A stretch of 64,000 nucleotides of DNA, taken from Pseudomonas sp. StFLB209 (GTDB taxonomy: Bacteria; Pseudomonadota; Gammaproteobacteria; Pseudomonadales; Pseudomonadaceae). Each line of letters begins with the position of its first letter. Within the stretch, counting starts at the first letter, position 1. Location: the NCBI RefSeq assembly GCF_000829415.1, contig NZ_AP014637.1, positions 3,365,001 through 3,429,000 of the forward strand, read 5' to 3'. The notes under the pieces were generated by a model. It ran no database searches. It saw nothing but the letters and a program-made list of their open reading frames with translations, and had not been told where the DNA came from. This document shows, in pieces, positions 8,469 through 16,806 of this stretch. A program made the position numbers and the translations under genes.

Positions 8469-9653
8469 TTAATGAAGCGCCTGCTGGGTCTGGCGCACCA
8501 GAGCCAACAGGTAAGGTGCTCCCTGCTGGCTGATGGCCTGGCGCAGAACCTTTTCCGAAACCGTGGCGCCGTTGTGGCTGGCGGCGCGGCAGTAGCGATA
8601 GACCCGGTCGACGATCTGTTGCTGGTCAGGTGCTTCAGGCAGCGCCGCAGCGGCCTGTACCAGTAACAGATAGCGCAGGGCGAGGGTGCGGATTGCCAGG
8701 GTCGCAGCCCATTCGACCAGGGTCACACCATAATCCTGACCGGCGCTGGTGGTGGAAATGAAGGGAAAACCGGTGCGGGTCATCTCGGCAGCCATAAAGC
8801 GTTTGAGTACCGGTTCCAGCGCTGCGCCTGCCGCGCTGTAGGCCAGTTCGCGTACCTGCGGTTTAAGGTTCACGCGGTTGTGTTGCGGGGTTTGGCCAGC
8901 TTCGATGTCGATGGCGGCCATCACGCTCTGGCGCAAACTGTCTGGCACGAACGGTGCCTGAGTGATTTCGAACAGCACCAGCAGCAGTGGATCGGTGACG
9001 ATGAGGGCCGGATCGGCGGCCGGTAACTTGTAGCCCCGAGTCAGCGGCGCAGCCGCTGCACCCCATTGTGCATAAGGCACCTGGTTCAGTTGCCCGACCA
9101 GCTCATACAGTTGCACGAGAACGTCACCGGCGGATCGCTGCGAACCGAGCACCAGCTCATTGAAGAAATTGACCGTGCTGACCCAGCCCTGATCATCGAG
9201 GCCGTCAAAGGTGCTCAGGCTGCTGGCTGAAGAGCGATAGTCATCCTCAAGCTGTTCTTCGAGCTGGAACGGTGCGTCACTGAACAGCACCAACCGGGTC
9301 ACCTCCGGGCAGCTCATGGTTGCCGACTTGACGGTCAGCTCATTGATACGCCGGTACATGCGCGGGTAGGTCGAGCAGATGTCCGGCAGGGCCGGTTCAC
9401 CGCGTGCCGCATGAATCGAGCAACGACCGTGCTGCAGGGCCAGGCACTGATTGTGGTCATTTTTCTTTATCCGGTAGTCGTCATGCTCCCGGGCGATCAG
9501 GTTGAGCAATTCGGGCGCCGTCTGGCCTGCGCGTTCTACCCAGCGCGGTGTCACGGCGATGGGCCAGTTCTGACAGCACGTGTCTTCACACTGTTCGGCC
9601 AGGCAGGAAAACGACTGGATGTACTGGAACGCCTTGACGGGCAGAGTGGCCAT
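8469..9653 (-). CDS. fliB: FliB-like protein (flagellin lysine-N-methylase family)
   Basis: 394 residues from the ATG at 9653. The N-terminus holds the cysteine cluster CLAEQCEDTCC and a second cluster CLALQHGRCSIH...DICSTYPRMYRR, which define the FliB family and probably bind an Fe-S cluster or metal. In Salmonella FliB methylates surface lysines of flagellin. No flagellar genes are nearby, so the substrate in this organism is uncertain and the symbol reflects family only. The gene runs convergent to the small hypothetical gene at 8137-8463, with five bases between stops. Confidence 0.7.
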   Translation of the reverse strand: MATLPVKAFQYIQSFSCLAEQCEDTCCQNWPIAVTPRWVERAGQTAPELLNLIAREHDDYRIKKNDHNQCLALQHGRCSIHAARGEPALPDICSTYPRMYRRINELTVKSATMSCPEVTRLVLFSDAPFQLEEQLEDDYRSSASSLSTFDGLDDQGWVSTVNFFNELVLGSQRSAGDVLVQLYELVGQLNQVPYAQWGAAAAPLTRGYKLPAADPALIVTDPLLLVLFEITQAPFVPDSLRQSVMAAIDIEAGQTPQHNRVNLKPQVRELAYSAAGAALEPVLKRFMAAEMTRTGFPFISTTSAGQDYGVTLVEWAATLAIRTLALRYLLLVQAAAALPEAPDQQQIVDRVYRYCRAASHNGATVSEKVLRQAISQQGAPYLLALVRQTQQALH

Positions 9654-9821
9654 ACACACCTCAAGCAGAAGGATCGCTTAAAGCCCCCTGAGTGGCGCTG
9701 TGGAGCGGGTGGTTCCATTGGCTTTGAGCTTTGAAGGGTATCTACGAAATGACCGCACTCGCCAATATGGTGTTGAAATCGCGCAGGCTGCCTCGCTTAC
9801 GTTTTTTCAGGCACCCTTGGG

Positions 9822-10760
9822 TCAAACGCTTTGCGGCCTGGCTTGATGGCATCTCAGGCACCAGACCACGCCTGTTACCAGCAGGACAATGGCTGACCAC
9901 TGCATTGCATCCGGCCAGTGCCCCTCCCACACAAAGCCCAGCAGTAACGCGGCCAGTGTTTCGATGACCAGCACCTGGCCACTGAGTGCCAGTGGCAGCA
10001 GGCGACTGGCCTGATTCCACAGTGCCCCGCCAAGCAGCGAAGCGAGCAGGGCCACGCCGCCGGCAACCATCAGATGGCTGAGCCACTTCTGGGGATCATG
10101 GTGGGTTATCTCCGGCCCCAACAGGGGAATGGCCAGCAGCAGGGACTGGGCGCCGGTCATGACGCCGGCCAGTAACGCCCAATCGTAGGCTGATACGCCC
10201 GGCATGCGATTCAGGCGTCGGGCATTGCTGACCGCGAACCAGCTCCAGGTCAGCAATGCGCCGAAGGCACAGAGCAGGCCGGGGCCGATATGGGCTGACT
10301 GGCCAGCAGCGCCGGTTTGCAGGGTGTGCAGGCTGATCAGCGCCGCTCCCGCACCGGCGCAGCACAGTGATGGTGCCAGACGACGCAAGGGGACGGCCTG
10401 GTCATCATTGCGCCCGGCCAGCGCAACCAGCACTGGAATCAAGCCGACGATCAGTGATGTGGTGGCGACTCCGGCCAGTTGTACGCCGCTGCCGACCAGT
10501 GTGTAGTACAGCAGATTGCCGATCAGGCTCAGCCAGAATAACGAAATCCAGTCTTCGCGACGCAATGCGGCGTACGCGATGCGCCAGCGCGGTGTCAGCA
10601 ACACGGCGCAAATCAGGCCGTAGCAAAGAAAACGCAGGATGGCGAACTGGGCGCCAGACAGTTCCGGTGCGAGCTTGGGGCCGAGAAATATCACCCCCCA
10701 GCATAATCCGGCGCCAACCCCATAAAACATGCCCTTGAGCACAACCCGATCTGCCAGCAT
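9822..10760 (-). CDS. EamA/DMT-family transporter
   Basis: 312 residues with ten predicted membrane helices. Segments such as GVGAGLCWGVIFLGPKLAPE and LSGAQFAILRFLCYGL open the first EamA repeat; ALLASLLGGALWNQASRLLPLALSGQVLVIETL lies in the second. It follows the AraC regulator gene on the same strand with a 97-base gap, which suggests that regulator controls it. Substrate unknown. The stop lies close to a 160-base spacer before the fliB-like gene. Confidence 0.85.
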   Translation of the reverse strand: MLADRVVLKGMFYGVGAGLCWGVIFLGPKLAPELSGAQFAILRFLCYGLICAVLLTPRWRIAYAALRREDWISLFWLSLIGNLLYYTLVGSGVQLAGVATTSLIVGLIPVLVALAGRNDDQAVPLRRLAPSLCCAGAGAALISLHTLQTGAAGQSAHIGPGLLCAFGALLTWSWFAVSNARRLNRMPGVSAYDWALLAGVMTGAQSLLLAIPLLGPEITHHDPQKWLSHLMVAGGVALLASLLGGALWNQASRLLPLALSGQVLVIETLAALLLGFVWEGHWPDAMQWSAIVLLVTGVVWCLRCHQARPQSV

Positions 10761-10857
10761 GAGCCTGTCGCCTTATTCAAATGCAAGGCTGCGAGTCTAG
10801 GTGGGGGGAGCGGGTGGATATTGCTCGAAAATTCCGGATTTTTTACCCAGGCTGTTT

Positions 10858-11646
10858 TTACCGGGGTGATTTCATGCCAGTGGTTTTGCGCCAGACGGCC
10901 GGTGTGGTACCGCACTGCCGGCTCATTGCTCTGGTCAGCGCTGCCTGGTCGCAAAAGCCGCAGCGCAGGGCAATCTCGGCAATCGGCAGGTGCGTATCGG
11001 TCAACCAGCGCTGGGCTTGGCGCAAGCGAACCTGAGTCAGCCAGGCTTGCGGGGTGGTATCGAGCAGTTCACGAAAGCGCAGGTGTAATTGGCTCAGGCT
11101 GACGGCCGCGAGGCTCGCCATCGCTTCATTGCTCCAGGCTGCGGCCGGATTGGCCTGTACTTGCGCAAGCAGGCGCTGGAGACCTCCAGTTGCCGATTGA
11201 GGCCCGGCGGCGAGTGCGGACAGTAGCAGCGGTGCGAGTTGCTCGGCGTGATTGATCAGGGCTTGACTTCCTGCCAGCTCGGCAAATTCAATCAGTCGTC
11301 TGGCGGCTGGCGAAACAGGCACATAAATGCGTTGGGCCAACGTGTCGAGGGCTTTGTCCTGCAACCAACTGCTCGGGCAGTCGAGCACCAGAAAACAGCT
11401 GTCTGCATCCGCCTGTTGCGCGTGTGCCATGCCGGGGGCCACCAGTGCTGCCGTTGAGGTGTCGAGCCTGGCGCCATGACCTTGTACTTCTATTTCCATC
11501 CGCCCATGGATCGGCAGCACCAATTGCGTAAATGCGTGCTGGTGGTGAGGGGATTCACCCTGATAACGGCGAATGGTCAGAACTGGGCTCATGGCACCCT
11601 GTTGCAGATAGTCAAAAGTCTGGTTGGCTGAATTTACCATAGCCAT
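10858..11646 (-). CDS. AraC-family transcriptional regulator
   Basis: 262 residues. The N-terminal half is a cupin-like ligand domain (HHQHAFTQLVLPIHGRMEIEV with a conserved metal/ligand histidine pattern). The C-terminal ~100 residues hold two helix-turn-helix units, the second ending in the family signature IAEIALRCGFCDQAALTRAMSRQCGTTPAVWRK. Several possible starts exist (11646, 11640, 11592); 11646 is kept. It lies immediately upstream of an EamA exporter on the same strand, an arrangement commonly seen where an AraC protein controls an exporter for its own ligand. Confidence 0.85.
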   Translation of the reverse strand: MAMVNSANQTFDYLQQGAMSPVLTIRRYQGESPHHQHAFTQLVLPIHGRMEIEVQGHGARLDTSTAALVAPGMAHAQQADADSCFLVLDCPSSWLQDKALDTLAQRIYVPVSPAARRLIEFAELAGSQALINHAEQLAPLLLSALAAGPQSATGGLQRLLAQVQANPAAAWSNEAMASLAAVSLSQLHLRFRELLDTTPQAWLTQVRLRQAQRWLTDTHLPIAEIALRCGFCDQAALTRAMSRQCGTTPAVWRKTTGMKSPR

Positions 11647-11730
11647 CTGCCTGATGGTTCCGGTTCCGCCATGAGCGGCCGGCCGGCTCTTCCCACTTGG
11701 TCCGCAATGCTTGTCTGAACAATATTAGGC

Positions 11731-13329
11731 TTACCCGCGAATCTGCTTCCACTCCAGCCCGTAGCGTGCCAGGTATTTGCGTAACCGGTCGGCGTCGTTG
11801 GGGTTGGCCTTGCCCTGGCGGGACACGCCAAACAATTTGCGCCCGGCATCGGACAGGCTGCCTGCGTGGCGGCAGACGTCGATCACCGCCTTGAGTTGCA
11901 GGCGGTCGAACAGGTCCAGCTCAAGGTCGTCTTGCAGCAGCGGTTGCAGGTCGTCCTGTTCGGCAACCAGGCCCCAGGCATAGCTCAGGCGCTGGATTTC
12001 TTCCTCGACCTGGCTCTGGTCGATGCGCCCGCTGTCGGCCAGGGTCGCCATGCGCGTGATCGACGCTGAAAGCTCACGGAAATTGCCCAGCCAGGCGGCT
12101 TGGCTGGAACTGGCGAAATCCAGGTAGCGGCGCCGCGCTTCAAGGTTGAAGCGAACCAACCGGCCCTGCTCGCGGGCATGACGTTCCAGTTCGAAGTCGA
12201 TGTTCGGTTCTATGTCTTCGCGGCGGCCACTCAGGCCGGGGAGGTTGAAGGTCCACAGGTTGATCCGCGCATACAGGTCCTCACGAAACAGCCCTTGGGC
12301 CACTCGCTCGCGCAGGTCACGATGGGTGCCGGCGATGATCAGAAAGTCGCTGTCGACCTCTTTGTCCGAACCCATGGGGAAGAAGCGTTTTTCTTCGATG
12401 GCTTTGAGCAGCATGGCCTGTTCATCGGCGCCCAGTTCGCCGATCTCGTCGAGAAACAGCATGCCGCCGTCTGCCGCACGCAGCAGGCCGTCGCGGGCAT
12501 TCTGGGCGCCGGTGAACGCGCCTTTGATATGGCCGAACAGTGCCGACATGGCGCCGTCGCCGCGCAAGGTCGCGCAGTTCACTTCCACGAAACGGCCCTG
12601 CACCTGATGCCGGCTGCGCTTGAGCTCAAAGATGCGCCGGGCCAGAAACGACTTGCCGGCACCGGTCGGGCCGATAAGCAACATCGGTGCGGTGGAGCGC
12701 AGCGCGACCCGCTCGATCTGTTCGATGGTTCGGTTGAAGGTGGTGCTGCGGGTGGCAATGCCTGACTTGAGAAACGCCAGGCCTTCCAGGCGCTTGCCGG
12801 CGAAGCGCGAAGCGATGTGGTCGTAGCGCGACAGGTCCAGGTCGATGATCGAGTGGGTACCCGGTGCGCGCAGATCCGGTTCCAGACGGCGGGCAGGTGA
12901 GGTCTGCACCAGGCGCGCCGGCAGGTAGCGAGCCTCTGTGAGCAGAAACCAGCAGATCTGCGCCACGTGGGTGCCGGTGGTGATGTGGATCAGGTAGTCC
13001 TCATGCTCGGTGTCGAAGGCATACGCTGCGGCGAAGTCATGCAGGGCGCCATACACCTCCTGAAAGTCCCAGGGATTTTTCAGGTCCATCGGCTGCAGGC
13101 GGACTTCAGTCTCCGGCGAGACCTGACGGATGTCATCGGCCACGCGCTGGGCCAGGCTAACGTCACGGGCGTCGATGCTGTGGATCAGCTCCAGGCGATC
13201 AATCAGCAGGTCCGGTTGCTGGCACAGGCCGACAGTAGGCCGCCAGACGGACCAGCGGTTGGCGCCTTTGCCGACCCGGTCAAGCTTGGAGCCGATAAAC
13301 CCTACAGCCACAGTGCGCTTGCCTGGCAT
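11731..13329 (-). CDS. rtcR: RtcR, sigma-54 activator of the RNA-repair operon
   Basis: 532 residues from the ATG at 13329, with AAAGGA upstream; the open frame extends to 13440 but the protein begins MPGKRTVAVGFIGSKLDR as in RtcR. The N-terminal ~180 residues are the RtcR sensory (CARF-like) domain, with HITTGTHVAQICWFLL. The central AAA+ domain has Walker A GPTGAGKSFLARRI and the sigma-54 contact loop GAFTGA (within HIKGAFTGAQNARDG), then FLDEIGELGADEQ. A C-terminal Fis-like helix follows (AGSLSDAGRKLFGVSRQGK). RtcR activates rtcBA in response to RNA damage. It is divergent from rsr-rtcBA, and a sigma-54 promoter lies between them. Confidence 0.95.
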   Translation of the reverse strand: MPGKRTVAVGFIGSKLDRVGKGANRWSVWRPTVGLCQQPDLLIDRLELIHSIDARDVSLAQRVADDIRQVSPETEVRLQPMDLKNPWDFQEVYGALHDFAAAYAFDTEHEDYLIHITTGTHVAQICWFLLTEARYLPARLVQTSPARRLEPDLRAPGTHSIIDLDLSRYDHIASRFAGKRLEGLAFLKSGIATRSTTFNRTIEQIERVALRSTAPMLLIGPTGAGKSFLARRIFELKRSRHQVQGRFVEVNCATLRGDGAMSALFGHIKGAFTGAQNARDGLLRAADGGMLFLDEIGELGADEQAMLLKAIEEKRFFPMGSDKEVDSDFLIIAGTHRDLRERVAQGLFREDLYARINLWTFNLPGLSGRREDIEPNIDFELERHAREQGRLVRFNLEARRRYLDFASSSQAAWLGNFRELSASITRMATLADSGRIDQSQVEEEIQRLSYAWGLVAEQDDLQPLLQDDLELDLFDRLQLKAVIDVCRHAGSLSDAGRKLFGVSRQGKANPNDADRLRKYLARYGLEWKQIRG

Positions 13330-13434
13330 TTTTATCCTTTTAGATAAATGACGATAACCAAGGATAATTTTTGCCGGCGGTTTTGTCTCGCTGACGGACC
13401 AATAAAATTCATCTTTTAAAATTAATTCGTTATT

Positions 13435-13447
13435 AATCAAATACTTA
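13435..13447 (+). promoter_or_regulatory. IHF-type site upstream of the rsr promoter
   Basis: AATCAAATACTTA matches the IHF consensus WATCAANNNNTTR at every fixed position and lies about 30 bases upstream of the -24 element, in a strongly AT-rich stretch. IHF bending between an RtcR-bound enhancer and the sigma-54 promoter is the expected arrangement. Confidence 0.6.
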
Positions 13448-13476
13448 TAAATTTATTTAGAGTGATTTTCGAAAGC

Positions 13477-13492
13477 TGGCACAGCGGCTGCA
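13477..13492 (+). promoter_or_regulatory. Sigma-54 (-24/-12) promoter for rsr-Y RNAs-rtcBA
   Basis: TGGCACAGCGGCTGCA fits the -24/-12 consensus TGGCAC-N5-TTGCW with the GG and GC dinucleotides correctly spaced. It sits 42 bases before the rsr start and downstream of divergent rtcR, the cognate activator. Confidence 0.88.
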
Positions 13493-13533
13493 ATACCTCT
13501 GATAACAACGGAACATCAGAGCGAGACGCCAAG

Positions 13534-15099
13534 ATGGCCAACTTCAAACTGTTCAATCGCCAGGCGGCGACCTTACCGGTCACTGATACTTTCAATGCAA
13601 GCCAGGCGCCGGCCTATGCCTACAACGCCCGTCACAAGCTGGCACAACTGGCGGTGACCGGTTGCCTGAACCAGACCTTCCATGCCTCGGCCCAGGCCCA
13701 GCTTGACAGCGTGCTGCAACTGGTCGCTGAGCTGGACAGCCGCTACGTGGCCAAGGCGGCGGTGTATGCCCGCCAGCGAGGACACATGAAGGACATGCCG
13801 GCACTGCTGTTGGCTGCGCTGGTGGCTCAGCGCTCGGCGCTGGTGCCCGAACTGTTCGCTCAGGTGGTGGACAGCGGCAAGATGCTGCGCACCTTCGTGC
13901 AGATTCTGCGCAGCGGCGTGACCGGGCGTCGCTCCCTGGGCTCGCAGCCCAAGCGTCTGGTGCAGGACTGGCTGAACAATGCCAGCGAGTACCAGTTGTT
14001 GCAGGCATCGGTAGGCACTCAGCCTTCGCTGGCTGATGTGGTGAAGATGGTCCACCCCAAACCTGCCGAAGCCTGGCGTGCCGCGTTCTTTGCCTGGTTG
14101 CTCGGCAAACCGGTGGATGTGCAGGCCTTGCCGGAGCTGACCCGTGACTTGCTGGCGTTTCGCAGCGGTGCCACGACCGAGGTGCCAGCGGTGCCATTGC
14201 AGTTGCTCGGCAATGAAACCCTCAGTGCCGAACAATGGGCTGAGCAGGCCCGATACATGGGCTGGCAGGCATTGCGGATGAACCTCAATACCCTGGCGCG
14301 GCATGCTGCGTTCCAGGTGCCGGGATGCGCTGAGCAAGTGGCGGCGCGGCTGGCCGATGCTGCACAGGTGGCCAAGGCGCGGGTCTATCCGTACCAGTTG
14401 CTGGCCGCTTACCGAATGGCCGGCGACGAAGTCCCGCAGGTGGTGCGTGAGGCTTTGCAAGAGGCGCTGGAGTTATCGCTGGCCAACGTGCCGACGCTGC
14501 CGGGCGCGGTGGTGGTCTGCCCGGATGTGTCCGGTTCGATGCACAGCCCGGTCACCGGCTATCGGCAGGGCGCGACCACGGCGGTGCGTTGCATTGATGT
14601 GGCCGCACTGGTCGCCGCCGCCGTGCTGCGCAAGCAGCCCAAGGCCCGGGTGTTGCCGTTTGAGTTCGAGGTGGTCAAGGTCAGGCTCAACCCGCGTGAC
14701 AGCGTGATGAGCAACGCACAGAAGCTGGCCTCGATTGGCGGTGGCGGCACCAATTGTTCGGCACCGCTGGCGCGCCTGGCTGATGAAAAGGCCAGGGTCG
14801 ATACGCTGATCCTGGTCTCGGACAACGAGTCATGGATCGATGCGCGGCGCCATGGTGCCACCGAGACCATGCGCCAATGGGAGCGCATCAAGCGGATCAA
14901 TCCGCAGGCGCGGCTGGTGTGCATCGACATGCAGCCCGGCGCGACCACCCAGGCGCCAGAGCGTGAGGATATCCTCAACGTCGGCGGCTTCAGTGATGCG
15001 GTGTTCGATGTGATCGAGCAGTTCGCCCTGGGCCAATATGCTGCCCGGCACTGGGTGCGGGCCATCGAAACCTGCGGGACCGGCTTGGGCCGGAAATGA
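13534..15099 (+). CDS. rsr: Rsr, bacterial Ro60 orthologue (TROVE + vWA domains)
   Basis: 521 residues from the ATG at 13534. The first ~300 residues form the TROVE HEAT-repeat ring (YNARHKLAQLAVTGCLNQTF; YVAKAAVYARQRGHMKDMPALLLAAL). The C-terminal third is a von Willebrand A domain with an intact MIDAS DVSGSMHS (D331, S333, S335). Ro60 proteins bind Y RNAs on the outer face of the ring and misfolded RNA ends in its cavity, and work with exonucleases in RNA quality control. Here rsr is the first gene behind the sigma-54 promoter and is followed by three Y-RNA-like elements, then rtcB and rtcA, so it is part of the RtcR-controlled RNA-repair unit. Confidence 0.93.
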   Translation: MANFKLFNRQAATLPVTDTFNASQAPAYAYNARHKLAQLAVTGCLNQTFHASAQAQLDSVLQLVAELDSRYVAKAAVYARQRGHMKDMPALLLAALVAQRSALVPELFAQVVDSGKMLRTFVQILRSGVTGRRSLGSQPKRLVQDWLNNASEYQLLQASVGTQPSLADVVKMVHPKPAEAWRAAFFAWLLGKPVDVQALPELTRDLLAFRSGATTEVPAVPLQLLGNETLSAEQWAEQARYMGWQALRMNLNTLARHAAFQVPGCAEQVAARLADAAQVAKARVYPYQLLAAYRMAGDEVPQVVREALQEALELSLANVPTLPGAVVVCPDVSGSMHSPVTGYRQGATTAVRCIDVAALVAAAVLRKQPKARVLPFEFEVVKVRLNPRDSVMSNAQKLASIGGGGTNCSAPLARLADEKARVDTLILVSDNESWIDARRHGATETMRQWERIKRINPQARLVCIDMQPGATTQAPEREDILNVGGFSDAVFDVIEQFALGQYAARHWVRAIETCGTGLGRK

Positions 15100-15114
15100 G
15101 TTTTTTGCTTCACC

Positions 15115-15173
15115 GGTGCTGAATGCTGACGGGACTACATTCCAAGACGTCTCGTCAAACCCTGGTCAGCGCC
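15115..15173 (+). ncRNA. Minimal Y-RNA-like stem-loop (first of three)
   Basis: Outer stem GGTGCTGA (15115-15122) pairs with TCAGCGCC (15166-15173), 8 bp including one G-U. Then comes an internal loop, ATGCT on the 5' side and nine bases on the 3' side. The inner stem GACGGGAC (15128-15135) pairs with GTCTCGTC (15149-15156), 8 bp with one G-U at the fifth pair, closed by a 13-nt loop. Stem, internal loop and the G-U position match the two elements that follow, but no tRNA-like arms are present. It begins 16 bases after the rsr stop. Confidence 0.72.
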
Positions 15174-15180
15174 TGTGAAC

Positions 15181-15274
15181 GGCACGAATGCCGGTGGCTG
15201 TACATCTGGTTTAGCCGGTTCGATTCCGGCAGCAGGTCCTGGACCTGCTTTCAGTCACCCCCTTTAGTCGTGCC
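15181..15274 (+). ncRNA. Y RNA with T-arm/acceptor minihelix (second of three)
   Basis: Outer stem GGCACGA (15181-15187) pairs with TCGTGCC (15268-15274). The internal loop is ATGCC opposite CCCTTTAG. Inner stem GGTGGCTG (15193-15200) pairs with CAGTCACC (15252-15259), again 8 bp with a G-U at pair 5. The insert carries a perfect T-arm (GCCGG-TTCGATT-CCGGC, 15214-15230) followed directly by a 7-bp hairpin AGCAGGT/ACCTGCT (15231-15249) capped by CCTGG. That is the geometry of a tRNA acceptor-T minihelix with the acceptor end closed. There is no D-arm. Confidence 0.82.
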
Positions 15275-15292
15275 ACTTTTTTGAATTTGCCC

Positions 15293-15405
15293 GGCGAATG
15301 CCGGTGGAACTACAGGATGCCGAGGTCGCGGGTTCGATCCCCGCCCGCCGTGAGGCGGTAGCTCAATGGCAGAGCGCGGTACATGTTTCACCCCCTTTTG
15401 TCGCC
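15293..15405 (+). ncRNA. yrlA: YrlA-type Y RNA with permuted tRNA-like domain (third of three)
   Basis: Outer stem GGCGA (15293-15297)/TCGCC (15401-15405). Internal loop ATGCC opposite CCCTTTTG. Inner stem GGTGGAAC (15303-15310)/GTTTCACC (15385-15392), 8 bp with the same G-U. The insert contains a T-arm (GCGGG-TTCGATC-CCCGC, 15328-15344), then CCGCC-GTGA-GGCGG (15345-15358), an acceptor-like stem capped by a GNRA tetraloop, then a D-arm GCTC...GAGC (15361-15375). This order (T, closed acceptor, D) is a circularly permuted tRNA, as described for Salmonella YrlA. It ends 54 bases before rtcB. Confidence 0.9.
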
Positions 15406-15458
15406 TTGAGGCTGTGAATAGACGCCGAGTAATCGGCCAATTAGAGAAGAACCCGATC

Positions 15459-16685
15459 ATGCAAGAGAAAACCTTTCAGCTACTCGAAGTCGCCAACGGC
15501 AAGCCCATCAAGATGTGGACCCAGGGCGTACCGGTAGAAAGCGAAGCCCGTGAGCAGTTGATGAACACCGCGAAGATGTCGTTCATCTTCAAGCACCTGG
15601 CGGTGATGCCGGATGTGCACCTGGGCAAGGGCTCGACCATCGGCAGTGTGATCCCCACGGTCGGGGCGATCATTCCTGCGGCAGTCGGTGTGGACATCGG
15701 CTGCGGCATGATTGCCGCGCGCACCACGCTGACTGCCCAGGACCTGCCGGATAACCTGCATGGCTTGCGCAGTGCGATCGAGAAGGCCGTGCCGCACGGG
15801 CGTACTTCCGGTCGCGGAGGACGCGACAAAGGCGCCTGGGAAAATGTGCCGCAGCAGGCCGATGACGCCTGGGGTGCGCTGGCCAGCCGCTTCAAGTTGA
15901 TCACCGACAAGAACCCGCAACTGAGCAAGACCAATAACCGTAACCACCTGGGAACCCTGGGCGGCGGTAACCACTTTGTCGAGGTGTGCCTTGATGAGGC
16001 CAACCGGGTCTGGTTCATGTTGCACAGTGGCTCGCGCGGGGTGGGCAATGCCATCGGCAACCTGTTCATCCACAAGGCTCAGGAGGATATGCGTCAGCAC
16101 ATCGCCAATTTGCCGGACCGTGACCTGGCGTATTTCGAGGAAGGCAGCCAGCACTTCGACGATTACGTCGAGGCGGTGGGGTGGGCCCAGGATTTCGCCC
16201 GGCAGAACCGTGCGCTGATGATGCAGGCGGTGATCCATGCCACCCGGCAGGTCATCAGCAAGCCCTTTGAGGTGGCACTGGAGGCGGTGAACTGCCACCA
16301 CAACTATGTGCAGAAAGAGCGGCACTTTGGCCAGGACGTGTTTATCACCCGTAAAGGCGCGGTATCAGCGAAAAAGGGCGAGTTGGGCATCATTCCAGGC
16401 TCGATGGGCGCCAAGAGCTTCATTGTCCGCGGTCTGGGTAACGAGGAGGCGTTTTGCTCGTGCAGCCACGGCGCCGGGCGAACCATGAGCCGTACCAAAG
16501 CCAAAAAGCTCTTCACCGTCGAGGACCAGATTCGCGCCACCGCCCATGTCGAGTGCCGCAAGGATGCCGATGTGATCGATGAGATTCCGATGGCCTACAA
16601 GGACATCGACCAGGTCATGGACGCCCAGCGCGAACTGGTGCAAGTGCTGCACACCCTGCGTCAGGTGGTGTGCGTGAAAGGGTGA
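15459..16685 (+). CDS. rtcB: RtcB, RNA-splicing/repair ligase
   Basis: 408 residues from the ATG at 15459 with AGAGAAG upstream; a longer frame from 15366 would read through the Y RNA and is rejected. Conserved metal-site segments are present: AVMPDVHLGKGSTIGSV, VGVDIGCGM (the Mn-binding Cys), NHLGTLGGGNHFVEV, and NCHHNYV. The guanylation region FIVRGLGNEEAFCSCSHGAGR-MSR holds the histidine that carries GMP. RtcB joins RNA 2',3'-cyclic phosphate or 3'-phosphate ends to 5'-OH ends using GTP. It is transcribed with rsr and the Y RNAs under RtcR/sigma-54 control, and is followed by rtcA after 121 bases. Confidence 0.96.
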   Translation: MQEKTFQLLEVANGKPIKMWTQGVPVESEAREQLMNTAKMSFIFKHLAVMPDVHLGKGSTIGSVIPTVGAIIPAAVGVDIGCGMIAARTTLTAQDLPDNLHGLRSAIEKAVPHGRTSGRGGRDKGAWENVPQQADDAWGALASRFKLITDKNPQLSKTNNRNHLGTLGGGNHFVEVCLDEANRVWFMLHSGSRGVGNAIGNLFIHKAQEDMRQHIANLPDRDLAYFEEGSQHFDDYVEAVGWAQDFARQNRALMMQAVIHATRQVISKPFEVALEAVNCHHNYVQKERHFGQDVFITRKGAVSAKKGELGIIPGSMGAKSFIVRGLGNEEAFCSCSHGAGRTMSRTKAKKLFTVEDQIRATAHVECRKDADVIDEIPMAYKDIDQVMDAQRELVQVLHTLRQVVCVKG

Positions 16686-16806
16686 GCTGGGCTCATGAAA
16701 TGCACCGCACCGAGCGCCACTCGCGTTGCCGCCAGATGCCTGAGCGGCACGCCTGGGCTGCCGGCTTGGGTAAAGGCCGGCGGCCTTGATCGAATCAGAG
16801 GGAACG

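Noticed and set aside
13573..14460. Long open frame antisense to rsr
   Set aside because: Antisense shadow; rsr has motifs, promoter and operon context.
15328..15375. T-arm/D-arm sequence that tRNA finders might call a tRNA or tRNA fragment
   Set aside because: Arms occur in permuted order with the acceptor end closed by GTGA, and they sit inside a Y-RNA stem; it is the tRNA-like domain of YrlA, not a tRNA.
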